Positions 11,852 to 23,392 of a stretch of 55,607 nucleotides of DNA are shown piece by piece (within the stretch, counting starts at the first letter, position 1; every line of letters begins with the position of its first letter). The translations under genes were made by a program, and so were the position numbers. The notes under the pieces were generated by a model that was not told the origin of the DNA, did not search any database, and was given only the letters and a program-made list of their open reading frames with translations. Origin of the DNA: Byssochlamys sp. IMV 00236 (Eukaryota > Ascomycota > Eurotiomycetes > Eurotiales > Thermoascaceae); assembly GCA_001931875.2 (NCBI GenBank), contig MSJH02000806.1, forward strand, positions 1-55,607, given 5' to 3'.

Positions 11852-13554
11852 TTAAGAAAACAAGGTAGAATAAAGGGGGACTGACGACTGTAGAGCTCTG
11901 AAGCAAGTACTTAAATTCATTGCGATATCACTGTGTGAGTGGGTCGGATGCTTGGACACGGAGGCGAAGAGACGTATAAGGATGGCAGACGAAGTGATTG
12001 ACACTGCCTTAACATTCATGCGTCGCAATGTATACCTAGCCTCATACAAGATGAGAATTTTCGAGATTGAAATGGCGGACTGTATGCACATTTCACGAGC
12101 GTGAAGGCAGCCTGGGCCCTTAGGTGGTTGTGGCTGTAACCCACTTTTTGACATCCAGGGCCGATGGGCGTAGATTATATTCTGGTGGTACTGCATACTT
12201 TGCTCAAGAGTTTCCGTTTAGCAACCATATTATGAATGCAAAAGTGACAGTACTTCGGCTTACTGGAGTAATAATACATGTGGAAGATATGGCGATGTGC
12301 AGTCGTCAAGATCGATCTGTAAGAAAGGAGGAAGTTTGGCTTTCCACCTTCGAAGCTCTGCAACAATCTTTGCGTTGAGCTCTTGTAGGACTGCTTTGGA
12401 GATGCGAGATGTGCCGTATCTGTGTTTTAGAATTCAGCTCGCGTCGCTTCTTCTGAAACCTGAGGTCGAGACTCACAATATATATCCACATGGGGCCATG
12501 AGCTCACGAAGAGAAATCAACTGCCGACTCACAGCTTCGGTGCGATCAAGGAAGCCAGATGCCCCAGTTGTTGTATCCTGAAGCCCGTAAGGTATCCATC
12601 TGGAAGGACCCAATGTATTCCCTTGATCGTGTGGTTTGCCAACGGTCACGTCCTCCATGCTGGTGCGGAAAGGTCTGCCAAGATGGAATCCCAATTGACT
12701 AGGCAGATTTCAGTTTCGATCTGCAGGTAGCATACAAGAAGAAGGCTTACTGATTAACAAGGTATGCAGCCCAAAATACTGTTCGACGAAGGTCCGCATC
12801 TTCAGGAGTAATATCTCCCTTGGAAGCATAAGCTGACATATCAAGGTTTAAAGCGAGGTCAAACGCGAGTCGTATTGCCATGCCTTGAATCGTCAATCAG
12901 AAACAGGCTCAAAAGCCAGACAATCAAAACGAGGTTTACCACTATAGAGCCATCCTCGGGCATCGATCCCATTTCCAATCTCATGACAGCTCAGTATGAC
13001 CATAGCCTGGACAGTCGCGACGCAAGGACAGTCCAGTTCAAGCTCCAGAAACGCCTTTGCACGATCCCCAAAGAAGTCCACGAGAGTCTTGGGAAAGGTA
13101 ACAAAGTCTTGATGAAAGCGAGTTTCGAAAGCGCTCCACACCTGTCGGATGAAGTCAGATAATTCCCCCCCCCCTTCGGTGCACCACCCTGTTTTGCCTC
13201 ACATTGCATGTCTGAGCACTTCTGAATAGAACGACGTGTCCTCCATATTCTGCTGTTTGGCTTTGGCTTCCTCAATATTCTTTTGTCAACGACGTCTGAA
13301 GGATTAAAAGGCGCTATTCATGAGCAGTTGCCACAATCAGAGTAGAAATACATGTGCTCACTTTCGTTTGTCAATAGCCTGGTAGCGGCATTCGCGCTTT
13401 CTGTTCACGCAATGAGAACATTTCGGCTGCCCGCCATCACACTACGGGTTATCAGTCCCTGATTGAGGTTCAAAGTAACTCTTTTTTGACAGAGAAGACC
13501 GGGATCGTCAGACGCCACCTTTGTTTTGCTCTCACTGCATGAGACACAGGCCAT
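11852..13554 (-). CDS. Short Zn2Cys6 transcription factor, nirA/Ctf1-like middle domain; integrity uncertain
   Basis: Exons A (13519-13554) and B (13362-13441) encode MACVSCSESKTK plus CDGGQPKCSHC and further residues, a perfect CX2CX6CX6CX2CX6C zinc cluster. The 3' half is also clean: exons ending at 12940, then 12751-12883, 12477-12698, 12264-12419 and 11852-12197, with introns of 52-66 nt, all in frame. They encode the fungal transcription-factor domain (ARGWLYSGMAIRLAFDLALN; HLGRPF; QYHQNIIYAHRPWMSK). The join between exon B and the exon around 12941-13140 is unclear: only about 220 bp separate them, all frames hold stops, and a run of ten C lies at 13165-13174. The usual 100 or more linker residues are missing. 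An in-frame TGA lies just before the ATG. It may be a compact regulator, a decaying gene or a sequence error. DNA-binding targets are unknown. Confidence 0.6.
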
Positions 13555-13563
13555 AGTGGCATA

Positions 13564-13596
13564 TCACCTCTTCGTCGAAGGCTTTGTAGACGGCAT
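13564..13596 (-). other. In-frame upstream ORF before the Zn2Cys6 start
   Basis: Eleven codons, MPSTKPSTKR then TGA, in the same frame as the zinc-cluster ATG nine bases further on. The composition is typical of a Zn2Cys6 N-terminus, so the TGA may be a recent nonsense change; alternatively it is a regulatory uORF. Confidence 0.5.
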
Positions 13597-14759
13597 GTTT
13601 GCGTGTGGTTCATTATTCAAGATTGACGAAATAATCTTCCTTCTTATTCTGTCAAGCTAAAATTGAATTCGGTAGCGGAGAAAAGTGGGAAATGGGGAAC
13701 AGAGACAGAGGTTGGAATCCGGGGTCTACTTTGCGGGGTTGGTCCTACAGCCGAGTTGTCTCCCCCAGATCAACCTATTCGGTGACTGATTTCCGAGACG
13801 ATCAGTAGGGTTTAGGTTGCTGTACCCCAGATTCCCTCCGCATACAGTAGATTGGGGTTTGGGGATGGAATGAAGCCCGTTTCATCTCAGTGGTAGTAGC
13901 TTTATCCTGCATGAATATGAGTATCGAGCGCTGAGATCGGTCTACTTTCGTACCTGCTCTTTCTTTCTTTTTTTCGACTCTTTCGACATATGCTATACTA
14001 TTCAACGTACGTTCTAGTAAGACGTACAAATGTTCGTTTCTAAGACAGAGGGCGGATGCTGCCGGTTTAGCATCACTGCGGCATGTGGTGCTGGATTCCT
14101 ATTGTCTGGATAGATAATTACTTAGGAAACTAGATCGCGGATAGCCATCCCGACGACATACTCTGTTTGGAAGTTGCTATAGCTGGGAACTTGCTTCTTT
14201 TAACTCTGGACTGCTATATGTGTAAGCAAAAAGAGTAGTTAGTTACTTGATTGTTCAATGCAGATATTTGCTTCTACGTATTTCTTCCCTCCGTCCACTC
14301 TCCTCCCCGGGGTCAAATTCCCTTCCCTATCCAAGATAATCGTAATTATAACAGTAATCCAGTAAAGAGAGTCAATATCCAATCCCCTCAATGACTCCTT
14401 GTACAGTGACTCGGCAACAGTTCGAACTACTCGGAATTTAGAATTACGGGCACCATTCGGAGACTGTTCTCCGGAACCAATACTTACTGGGACTCGCATT
14501 TGTTTTTACTTTTGCTGCAGAACGGAACCATGTCCGATCGGAATTCGCCATGATGTCGGAAACCTAACTGCGATACTTGTTGTTTACTTCTTTTATAGTT
14601 GTTTTGTTCCTGCTATCTCATGGGCATTTTCATTCTGTCCCATTTGATCTCAACCTATTATTTGTTGGCTAAATCGCAAGGTTCTATATTCAGCACAAAT
14701 TGGGACACTTTCAAGTCCAATATTCCAGTTGATACAAACAAACTTTCCGATTTACCATA
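13597..14759. other. Intergenic, divergent promoter region
   Basis: 1163 bp between the minus-strand regulator and the plus-strand glyoxalase-fold gene, so both promoters lie here. No coding sequence was recognised; the few open frames are short and without family resemblance. Confidence 0.5.
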
Positions 14760-15311
14760 ATGGTTGGAGAGGTGCGTGCTACGCATAACGGCTTTATATC
14801 AGACTCTAACCATCCAATCTAGACACCCCACAACCGCGTCTTCAATCATGTCGCGGTGTCAGTCTCTGACATCCAGGAGACAGTCAACTGGTACTCGCGC
14901 GTGTTTGGATTCAAGCTCCTCGGCAAGATTTCGCACATAAAACGCTCTGAAACCCCAGATGCCGCTATCTTCGGCATCTATCCCTCAACCATGAATGAAG
15001 TGAAGCTGGCCTATATGGCAACCGGTAACGGTGTCGGATTTGAGATTTTCGAATTCGTTGACCCGAAGCCTCAGCACGTGGATGTTTTCCAATATGAGCG
15101 CAAGGGCTTTTTCCATATCTGTGTGACGGATCCAAACCCGGATGAATTGGCGGACAAAGTTGAAGCTGGTGGTGGGAAAAGAATTGGGAAGACTGTTGAT
15201 CCTTCTGGGAATGGCGATACCAAGTGTCTCTACTTGTCTGATCCGTGGGGTAATGTTGTAGAAGTTCTTAGTGTGAGTTTTGAGTGGCTGGGCTGTCGGA
15301 CCGCTTACTGA
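14760..15311 (+). CDS. Glyoxalase/VOC-fold protein (lactoylglutathione lyase-like)
   Basis: Exon 1 (14760-14771, MVGE) joins exon 2 (14823-15311) across a 51-nt intron (GTGCGT...ATCTAG), giving 166 residues. The protein is one vicinal-oxygen-chelate unit of two beta-alpha-beta-beta-beta halves. Half one has the metal-ligand region NHVAVSVSD followed by WYSRVFGFKLLG; half two has FFHICVTDPNP and ends YLSDPWGNVVEVLS. The His of NHVAVSV and the Glu of VVEVL match usual VOC metal ligands. The family includes glyoxalase I, dioxygenases and epimerases; the substrate cannot be assigned. The C-terminal SFEWLG follows the family ending EVLSxSFE, so the stop at 15309-15311 looks genuine and no further exon is needed. 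It faces the truncated inositol oxygenase tail to tail. Confidence 0.82.
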
Positions 15312-15637
15312 ATTGTATATACTTCTTACTATGCATTACCGGAGTCCAAGCATAGACTCACATACCAAATCAATTTCTTGTTTGGGTCTTTGACCTTGGT
15401 GATAGTGTTCCGGTTATTAGCTACATCGTCAAGAAATAGAAACAGATATCGTGGCTTTATTGACAGATCCAAGATGGGCTAATTTTATATTCCCACTCGA
15501 TACTGTGTCCGAATTAAAATCAAGATGGCCATCCCTACTTTCTACAGTAGTTTATTTATTTGAAGTGTAAGGCAGGGTTAGGAAGAAGTCCCAATTCCCC
15601 ATAGACATCTCTCTAAGTTTAACAAGTCTAGCAAGAA
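15312..15637. other. Intergenic between convergent genes
   Basis: 326 bp without coding sequence. I checked the minus strand for the missing C-terminal exon of the inositol oxygenase and saw no equivalent of its conserved HSFYPWH motif. Confidence 0.6.
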
Positions 15638-16369
15638 CTACATAAGGAAATTTGGTGCAGTGGCAAAAAGTATTAGTCTAGGCAAGGTAGATTGGTCCTT
15701 AACGATGTTGTAGAGATACTCGTCATGACCCCACGAAAGCATGACATTATCCAACCCACACCCAGGGGAATAGATCCCGAACTTGGTACTGTAGATTGCG
15801 CTGTTATAGTCCTCGTTGTTGCGGAAAGACTCTATTCCAAATATGATCCTATCGCCGAACGCACACCCAACTGGAAACGTATCCCCCACCACATCCCACT
15901 GGCCCTGGGCACCGAAGAAGAATAGTAGTTTACCCAGGTCATGGATCAATCCGACAAGCTGCATCCAACGCGGCTTGCCGTCTCTGCGAAGAGCTTCGGC
16001 TGATTGGAGAAGGTGTGTCATTTGAGACTCCGAGGTGTCGGGGTCACATTCGTCGATGAAGGTATTGAGCTTCTCCATTGCTTCCCAGACGGTCATATGT
16101 GCGCGAGTCTTGCACTTGAATTCGTTCCGGGCCTTCAAGTTGAATGCCACCGTTTGGAAGGTGTGCTGCTGCGCGTAGAATTTCTTAACGCGGTCGCAGG
16201 CATCTTCGAATTGGCGGAACATGGCTTTGTCTTTGTTCCTGTCAAATTCGGACTCATCATACAGATCACGCTCTGCTTTCTGGGCTGTCTTCAGCGCATT
16301 AACGATATCGACCTTGTCGGAGATGGATTCAATGCTAGTCGCAGCGGGTTGGATGACCGTGGCTGTCAT
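15638..16369 (-). pseudogene. myo-Inositol oxygenase, C-terminally truncated
   Basis: A single-exon frame of 243 residues from ATG 16367-16369. It matches myo-inositol oxygenase (MIOX), the non-haem di-iron enzyme that converts myo-inositol to D-glucuronate. Hallmarks are ARAHMTVWEAMEKLN-like text, THLLQSAEA, VGLIHDLGKLL, WDVVGDTFPVGCAFGD and LSWGHDEYLYN. These supply four iron ligands: His of THLLQ, His-Asp of IHDLGK and His of WGHDE. After KDQSTLP homology stops; 13 unrelated residues and a stop follow. Family members run about 300 residues, and the lost part carries the remaining two ligands (the His of HSFYPWH and the Asp of the FDLY motif). A typical product would therefore be inactive. 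The upstream frame is intact, so the truncation may be recent or the short protein may have another use. The gene diverges from Argonaute. Confidence 0.85.
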
Positions 16370-17289
16370 TTTGAAGTTCACTGACTCGTCGATATACTCA
16401 AATATTTTTGATGCAATGAGTTTCCAAATAGCAGACCGGTTAATGCTGCCCTTATAAGTCTATTTCAAGACACTGTGTGTGGTCGGATGCCTGTCGGACA
16501 TGATTCTCCGTTGATTGTTGCTGAGATGGCTAAGTAAGTAGGCAAAGCTTTTGTGTTGACGGTATATCATTTCCGTTGCTCCAGAAAATCGTGTGTTAGT
16601 TATCGATGATGCCGACTGACTACAATCTCAGCTGACATGTTGGATAGACGTGGAAAGCGATTTCCGTAGTCGTCTCGATGCCCGACGAACTGAACATTGT
16701 GGATTATCACTTCATTGATAAACGGATATTTCATTGAAGATTCATAACCTTGTATGAGTCTTCAACATCTATGCGAGAATGGCATACCTGAAGGCCGTTC
16801 CTTTGATAATTCATGATCAACTGAGTAGAAATTATCGATAAGAATCGTGGGGCAGCCAGATAGAGTCCAAGTGGATCTTTATTCCACCGCTAAGAAAAAG
16901 CCATCTGAGCTTCCAAGCTTCCCTTAGTGTACCATACCGCCTTTTGTGATCGTTTTGTTTACCTGGGACGAAATTGTTTTGATTTCATTCATATGGCGGA
17001 TAACAAATGATAAAGAATTGGGGCTCCAGACGCATTTTGCTTGCTTAGGAGGGCTGGTTCTGCCGACAATTGGCCCAACTGTGCATCTGCGTTAGACAGC
17101 TGGTCACGACAACCGCCTTTGTAAGTCAAGTTGATTTGCTCTCCTTTCATCTCCAACAAACACTCACCAAACCTTGCAGGCGGGGTATATCAGCAACGTC
17201 CACCCTCCCCTTCTCTTCCTGCAATATCTCAGGGAGATCTTTCTTCGCCCATCCTCAGCAAGTTGTGTGTATATTTTTAGTCCAGAATC
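16370..17289. other. Divergent promoter, MIOX remnant and Argonaute
   Basis: 920 bp that must contain the promoters of both genes. No coding sequence supported. A pyrimidine-rich stretch near 17190-17225 may be part of the Argonaute leader. Confidence 0.5.
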
Positions 17290-20200
17290 ATGTCTGGCCG
17301 ACAAGATCGTGGCGGAAGAGCTCGGGGCGGCGGCGGCCGTTCTCGCGGTGGTGGAGATGGCGGCAGAGGCAGAGGCCGTGGTCTATTCCCATCCGGAGAA
17401 CTACCGTTACGCCCAGCAGACAGTCAGGAACGAGGTGGTCGCGGGGGCGGCTCTAGGGGTGACTCCAGAGGAAGAGGCGACTTTAGAGGACGAGGCGACT
17501 CCAGAGGAAGAGGTGACTCTAGAGGGAGAGGTGACTCCAGGGGCAGAGGTGACCCCAGGGGAAGAGGAGGTCGAGGCGCCTTCGGTGGATCAGGCAAGAA
17601 AGAGCCAGCACCGATAGTTGTGTTCTCGTCAGTTTACGCCGTCATTCATGATATCCTTGGAAGATGAACAGAAGCTGAATTGTCCATTTTTAGGCCGGAG
17701 GGTGGAATCCCGCCTCCAGATGCAAAGGTCAAAGATGTCGAAGAAACTATCGAAAAGACACTGTCGAAAAAATCCCCAGGACAACGCAAGACTGAACTGC
17801 CTGAGCGGCCAGGTTTTGGTACTCGTGGTCGTCCGGTCCAATTGCTTGCCAACTACTTCCGATTGTCTGCTCAACAAAAGGGGACACTCTCCCGCTACAA
17901 TCTACAGATCCTTCCTAATGCTGGCCGCGCACCAAGCGGGAGGAAGTCGAAGCAGATAATCAAGCTCTTGCTCGACCAGCACTTCAGCGATCACAAGAAC
18001 AAGATTGCCACCGACTACAAGGCTATGCTTGTATCTGCCCGTGACATTGGTGTTCAAGCGCAAGAGTATTCAGTTCAGTACAGGCCCGAAGGTGAAGAGG
18101 ATGTTGAACCCATGAATCCACAGATCTACCAAGTACTCGTTCAGAAAACGGGAGAGTTCAGCACATCTGATCTTCTAGAGTACCTGAGCTCGACCGATGC
18201 GAACGCCGTCTTCCCCGCCAAGGAGGAAGTCATCCAAGTTTTGAACGTTGTCGTCGGTCATTGGCCGAAGTCGAATGCAGAATTAGCCACAGTTGGCGCG
18301 AATAAGCACATTGGCATCAGTCAAGCGCTTATTGAGAAGGGTCCCCTTATCGCTGGACTTGAGGTCCTCAGAGGCTTCTTCGTCAGCGTCCGCCCCGCTA
18401 CTTCACGGCTGTTACTCAATGTGCAGGTGAAGAACATCGCCTGCTACCAGTCAGGCCCTCTTGTGAACCTTCTACGGGAGTTTGGAGAAGATTGTCAGTG
18501 GAATCCATTCAAAATAGGCTCGTTTGTCAGATTGCTTCGTGTCGAGACAACACATATTGTCAAGAAGAACAAGCAAGGACAAAGAATCCCTCGTGTCAAA
18601 GTCGTAGCCGGCATCGCGAGGAAAACCCGCGACGGTCCAAACAATCGTGTCAGGGTCAAGAAGGACGGTGCTGGCCCGCGGGATGTGTCGTTTTTGTTGG
18701 AAGAGTCAGGGCAAGGCCAAGGGCCATCTGGAAAATGGATCACGGTTGAACAATTCTTCAGAGACAGTGAGTGCCTCCTCTCCCAGTCAGATTTCGCTCA
18801 AAGTGGACTACTAATCAGATCGCAGGATACAATATCCAGACGGATGCAAACATCCCGGTTGTAAATGTTGGAACCCCAAACGACCCCAAATATTTGCCCG
18901 CAGAGGTCTGCCAGGTCATTCCTGGTCAGCCGTCTAAGGCAAAACTGACTCCCGAGCAAACAAGAGGGATGATCAATTTTGCCGTCCGAAAGCCTGCAGA
19001 GAATGCCAAGTCGATTGTCACAAAGGGAGCCAGTGTTCTCGGCGTTACGCCTAGAATGAATGAGACTCTCGTAAGTAAACATGCTTATGTATATACAGAT
19101 TTTGTGGCTGATTCACCCTAGACTGCGTTTGGCCTGAACGTCGACCCGAGCTTGATTGCTGTTCCCGGTCGAGTTCTAACCTGTCCACAAATTCACTACG
19201 GAGATGTCGTGGCAGCTTACAAGGACAGCCGCGGTGGCTCCAGCGGTAAGAAAAAGCAACATGAAATCCAAGATGCTTCCGCAAAGTTTGGGAGCTGGAA
19301 TATGAACAAGATCCGGTTCTCACGGGGAGCCAGCGTGGGTTCGTGGGCGTGGTTACATATTCAGAAACCCCGTTCGAGAACAGACGCGCTCAATACCGCT
19401 TTGGACGGCTTTCTCGAGACAATGCAAGTTTCTGGAATCACGGTGAACGAAGCAGTTGCCTCGAAGAACATCGTCATCAATTGGAAAGATGTTGAAGGGC
19501 AGATCGGGACTGCCATTGATGAACTTATGCAGCGCCGGCCAGAGATGATACTTTTCATTCTCGACGTGGCAGATGCACCGGTCTACAACTGCATCAAGAA
19601 AAACTGCGATAGGCGTGTAGGCGTTCGCAATGTCTGCGTCTTAGCGCACAAGTTCATGGGCAAGTTTGGCCGTGACGTCCAATATTTCGCCAACGTTGCC
19701 CTCAAAGTCAACCTGAAGTTTGGCGGAGTGAATCAGAGCCTGTGGCCTGACAAGTTAGGTATCATCAGCGAAGGCAAGACGATGGTTGTCGGTATCGACG
19801 TGACCCATCCATCACCGGGATCAAGATCCAACGCTCCCAGCGTGGCTGGCATCGTTGCTTCTATCGATAGTTCCCTCGCCCAATGGCCAGCAGACATCCG
19901 CGTACAGACAGGCCGAGTCGAATCCGTCGAACATCTTCGTGATATGCTCAAATCTCGGCTCCGTCTTTGGGCACAGCACAACAATAAGCAATACCCAGAA
20001 AATATCCTCGTCTACCGCGATGGGGTCTCCGAGGGACAATACCAAATAGTCAACAACGAAGAGAAAAATGCCATGAAAAAGGCATGTGAGGAACTATACC
20101 CCGCCACGCTCACGAAGAAGGGTCTTCCGCGTTTGACCATTGTAATTGTCGGCAAGCGCCATCATACACGCTTCTACCCAACCAAGGAGAACGAGGCAGA

Positions 20201-20624
20201 CAGATCGTCCAATCCGCAAAACGGCACCATAGTCGACCGCGGCGTCACCGAAGCCCGCAACTGGGACTTCTTCCTTCAGGCCCATACCGCCCTGCAAGGA
20301 ACCGCGCGACCAGCGCACTACTACATCGTCTACGACGAGATCTTCCGCGGTCTTCCTCTTCGAGGCTTCTCCAACACGGCCGACATCCTCGAAGACCTCA
20401 CGCACAACATGTGCTATCTCTTCGGCCGCGCCACCAAGGCCGTAAGCATCTGCCCACCAGCATACTACGCTGACCTGGTCTGCGAGCGTGCCCGATGTTA
20501 TCTCAGTGACATTTTCGACGCCGCCTCAGACACCGCTAGTACCGTAAGCGGAGCAACTGCACAAGCGCAACCAGGAGATATTTCCATTCACGACAATGTG
20601 AAGAACACGATGTTTTACATCTAA
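17290..20624 (+). CDS. Argonaute, RNA-silencing endonuclease (QDE-2/PpdA type)
   Basis: Exons 17290-17627, 17694-18766, 18826-19070 and 19122-20624, with introns of 66, 59 and 51 nt, give 1052 residues. Residues 1-100 form an RGG-rich region with six tandem GDxRGR hexapeptides (57-92), a typical methylarginine and RNA-contact segment. The Argonaute N domain follows (LANYFRLSAQQKGTLSRYNL), then linker and PAZ (FRDRYNIQTD precedes its end; YLPAEVCQVIPGQ) and PIWI. PIWI shows GIDVTHPSPG (first catalytic Asp, about residue 777), YRDGVSEGQYQIV (second Asp, about 850) and PAHYYIVYDE (catalytic His, about 950), so the slicer tetrad seems complete. Its role is loading small RNAs for quelling or other RNA interference and cleaving targets. 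The first junction, GTCAGT...TTTTAG, was chosen because it keeps frame and yields VVFSPEGGIPPP. No Dicer or polymerase partner is in the window. Confidence 0.95.
17458..17565 (+). repeat. 18-bp coding tandem repeat in Argonaute (six GDxRGR units)
   Basis: Six consecutive 18-bp units encode GDSRGR, GDFRGR, GDSRGR, GDSRGR, GDSRGR and GDPRGR. The units differ mostly at third codon positions. Such in-frame minisatellites can change copy number between strains without breaking the protein. Confidence 0.85.
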
Positions 20625-21681
20625 TTTGAGATTCAGATCTATTTCAGAATTCTCTTGATCTAAGCTCACACACAGCAAGGCAAGAAAAAGGCATATACTT
20701 AAACAAATTGGATTAAAAATGCATCTTAGCCTTCGCTGGAGGAAGGAATCTTGACCCAACTTGGCCATTGATGAAATCTATGCATTCATGTCAGGATATC
20801 CATGCGGTATTTTGAACCAGGCTAACCTATCTTCCTCTTTTTTTCAATATGTGTTTTTCCAATATGTGTTTTCATACCTTTTTAATGGAGAAGTCAATGA
20901 TGGAATTACTGTCACTACGGATAGATAACAACTTAGCAAATTGAAACTTCTACTCCATATTATCACCCTGTTTACTCAGAGACGGGCTACCTGGTTACCT
21001 GGAAACCTCCAGTTCCCTTGGATTTGGACTACTGAATTCTCAACCAGAAAAAATAATCCAGACAATTTTACATAATATGTAACTTTGAACGTACGTACAT
21101 AATGAAGCTGCAGGACTCGTTTCACCACGGACCTTCCGTCCTTACCATTCTTGGTTTCACATAAAGAGGATGGGGGCCATAAAAAAGAAAAAAAGAAAAT
21201 AGTTACATAACACATGAATATCGTGCCGTTATGGCGGGGTAAAATACACTCAGAGGAAATGGAAACCCGAAATCGGGACAGCCATGATAGGCTATGTGAC
21301 AGACTGGTAAGCAGGAAAGGAAAACAGGGGGATTAAGGAAACTGGGATGTTGCCATCATCTCGTCAGTCTTGTCATTCGTAATCGTAACCAGGTCTTCAT
21401 CCTCCAATTGCACTGCCACGTTGTGACGAGAGAGTGAACGGACCATTGGAAGCGAATATCCTATGTGGCAGGTTTTTGGTATGCTTGAGCCCGAACAGGC
21501 CAGGAAAAAAAAAAGAAAAGGAAAAAGAAAATAGCGGCTAGCCAGTGAAACGAGTCCAGTAGGAAATGTCGCGCGCAGGACATATAGACGAGTACGGCTC
21601 ATCTGACGGCAAGGCTCCAGTGGATGGCTCACAAGCCAGGCCCCATCCCTCAGGGTCCATCCCTCAGAGTCCATCCCGGTT
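20625..21681. other. Intergenic between convergent genes
   Basis: 1057 bp holding the 3' untranslated ends of Argonaute and the NTF2-like gene. It is AT-rich with A/T homopolymer stretches (for example near 21180-21200 and 21508-21530). A 14-bp tandem repeat lies at its right end. No gene seen. Confidence 0.55.
21643..21677. repeat. 14-bp tandem repeat, 2.5 copies
   Basis: The unit CCATCCCTCAGGGT is followed by CCATCCCTCAGAGT and then CCATCCC. It lies directly after the stop codon of the minus-strand NTF2-like gene, so it would be transcribed in its 3' untranslated region. Confidence 0.75.
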
Positions 21682-23392
21682 CTAAAAGCCCTCGTCCTCA
21701 TCACCAAGCATCCAACTTGGCTGGGCAATGTTACGACTCGTACGCTTCGGCTTCGCTCCAGCTTTTTGCTCGGGAGACACGTCATATGCAGCCCAGGAAG
21801 CTTCCATGTGCTTGATGTGCTTCAACTTGTCGTGACTAATAGGCTTCTTGTTTTCATGGCCGACCGGCTCGTCTTCAGCAGGGTTGGCATCCGTGACCGA
21901 CCAGTGGCTGTCAAAGTCCTTCATGCGATGGGTGCCGTTCGGGATGATAGCAAGCGGTGCCTTCTGCTCCAGTTGGTGGCGTGTAGGACTGCCTTCCTCG
22001 TCATACAAGTTGTTCTCGTAAAGACCCATGCCCTTGTTATGGGCACCTAAAGCCTTCTCAGGTTGGACGTGTTCTTCATCAGGACTGTCGTCGTGTTGAA
22101 GTTTGAAGTGTGTCTCCGCATCACGTCGTGGATGGGCCACATGTACCCTGGCCGGGGGAGTGTCTTCAGCCTCATCATCGCTCCATGCGAAATGACGAGT
22201 GTCAGAGGGTCGGATCTTGGGCTTCGGCTTCTCAGGCGTCACGAAATCCTCAAAACCCCACTGCGCAACATGCTGCGACTTCGGGCGTGAGGGAATGGGC
22301 TTGCTCTGCTGCTCAACTTCGCCATCGCCGTCACCCAGCTCGAAGTGACTGAACTTCTTCGGGTGAGTCTTGTACGCCGGCTGTTTGTCTTCCACGGGCT
22401 CCTCCTCCTCATCAATGAACAGACGAGAAGGCTTAAAGTTCTTGCTGGCGCCGGCTTTGGGTGCAATTGGCTTGGTCAGTTTCTGTTCTTCCTGGGTAAC
22501 GGGTTGATCCTCCTCCTCCAGGAACAGAGGTGAAGCCTTATAGTGCTTCGAAGACCCTATCTTGGGAGCGATCGGGCGGTTAGTCGAGGAATGTGCTGGC
22601 ACATCGTCATCCTCTCCAACGAAAAGTTCACTGTAGTCGCGCGGAGGAGGCTTTGCAGTTGCAGGTGCACGTGGAGCAACAACCGGCTGCACTCGGTCCT
22701 GTCCAGGGGACAGAAGTTCAAAGAGTGATTCAGCGGCGTAAGGGTCCTTAATGCGCTTCTTGCTGGGAGAAATCGTGGTGTCACGGTCCTGCTCTTCTTT
22801 CGGCGCAGCTGTCTTCTCAGAGCCGTTTGGTGGTGTCACTAGACCACTAGGCTCCCCAGCGGTTGCAGAAGTGATCAGACGGAGCTGGTCCTTTGCATCG
22901 CGAATGGGCCAACTGCGCGAACGTGCGCCAATGACCTCAACCTGCTTCAACAACGATCCTTGGTCCCAGTAAAGTCTGATCTGCTGAATCTCCTTCTGGG
23001 CGTTGAATCGAACGATATGAACCTGGTACACGTCCGGTTAGCAAGTCTCTGATGATTCCTCTGTCAGAGACGCGCGCGCTTACGGTTGGGAAAGTCGCGA
23101 CATGGTCGACTAGGAAATTATCGTCTAGTGAGGGGAGATAAGCCCCGCCTCCATCAACGAACTCCAACGTGGTTTCGACATCCAAGCACAGAGAGTCCGG
23201 TGCCTCGACGACTCCAATGATCTTCTCCGCCTTCTTCTTGACAATTCTCTGCTGGCTGGACAGGTGCTTGAGCACTGCGCCAGCCTCATTCACGGTCGTT
23301 GTGGTGGTGATATAGATCAGCGAGACATCGGAAGCTAGTGGCGCGGAGGCCGGATCCGCGAGGAATCGTTCATAGACAGACTTGAGCGACAT
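21682..23392 (-). CDS. Fungal protein of unknown function with N-terminal NTF2-like domain
   Basis: Exons 23084-23392 and 21682-23022, with a 61-nt intron (GTAAGC...ACCAG), encode 549 residues. The first 150 residues look like an NTF2-like cone fold: a helix (SVYERFLADP), the strand-rich stretch DSLCLDVETTLEFVDGGGAY, and paired strands VHIVRFNAQKEIQQIRLYWD and LLKQVEVIG. The remainder is low-complexity, acidic and repetitive. A motif with a Phe/Leu-phi-x-E/D-D core recurs (ELFVGEDDD, PLFLEEEDQP, RLFIDEEEEP, HFELGDGD, GFEDF, HFAWSDDEAED), usually after Lys/Ser/Pro-rich linkers, and the end is SWMLGDEDEGF. I recognise the domain type but not a characterised homologue. The recurring acidic-aromatic motifs suggest short linear binding sites for a common partner. 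The start at 23390-23392 is the first ATG of the frame. Confidence 0.8.
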
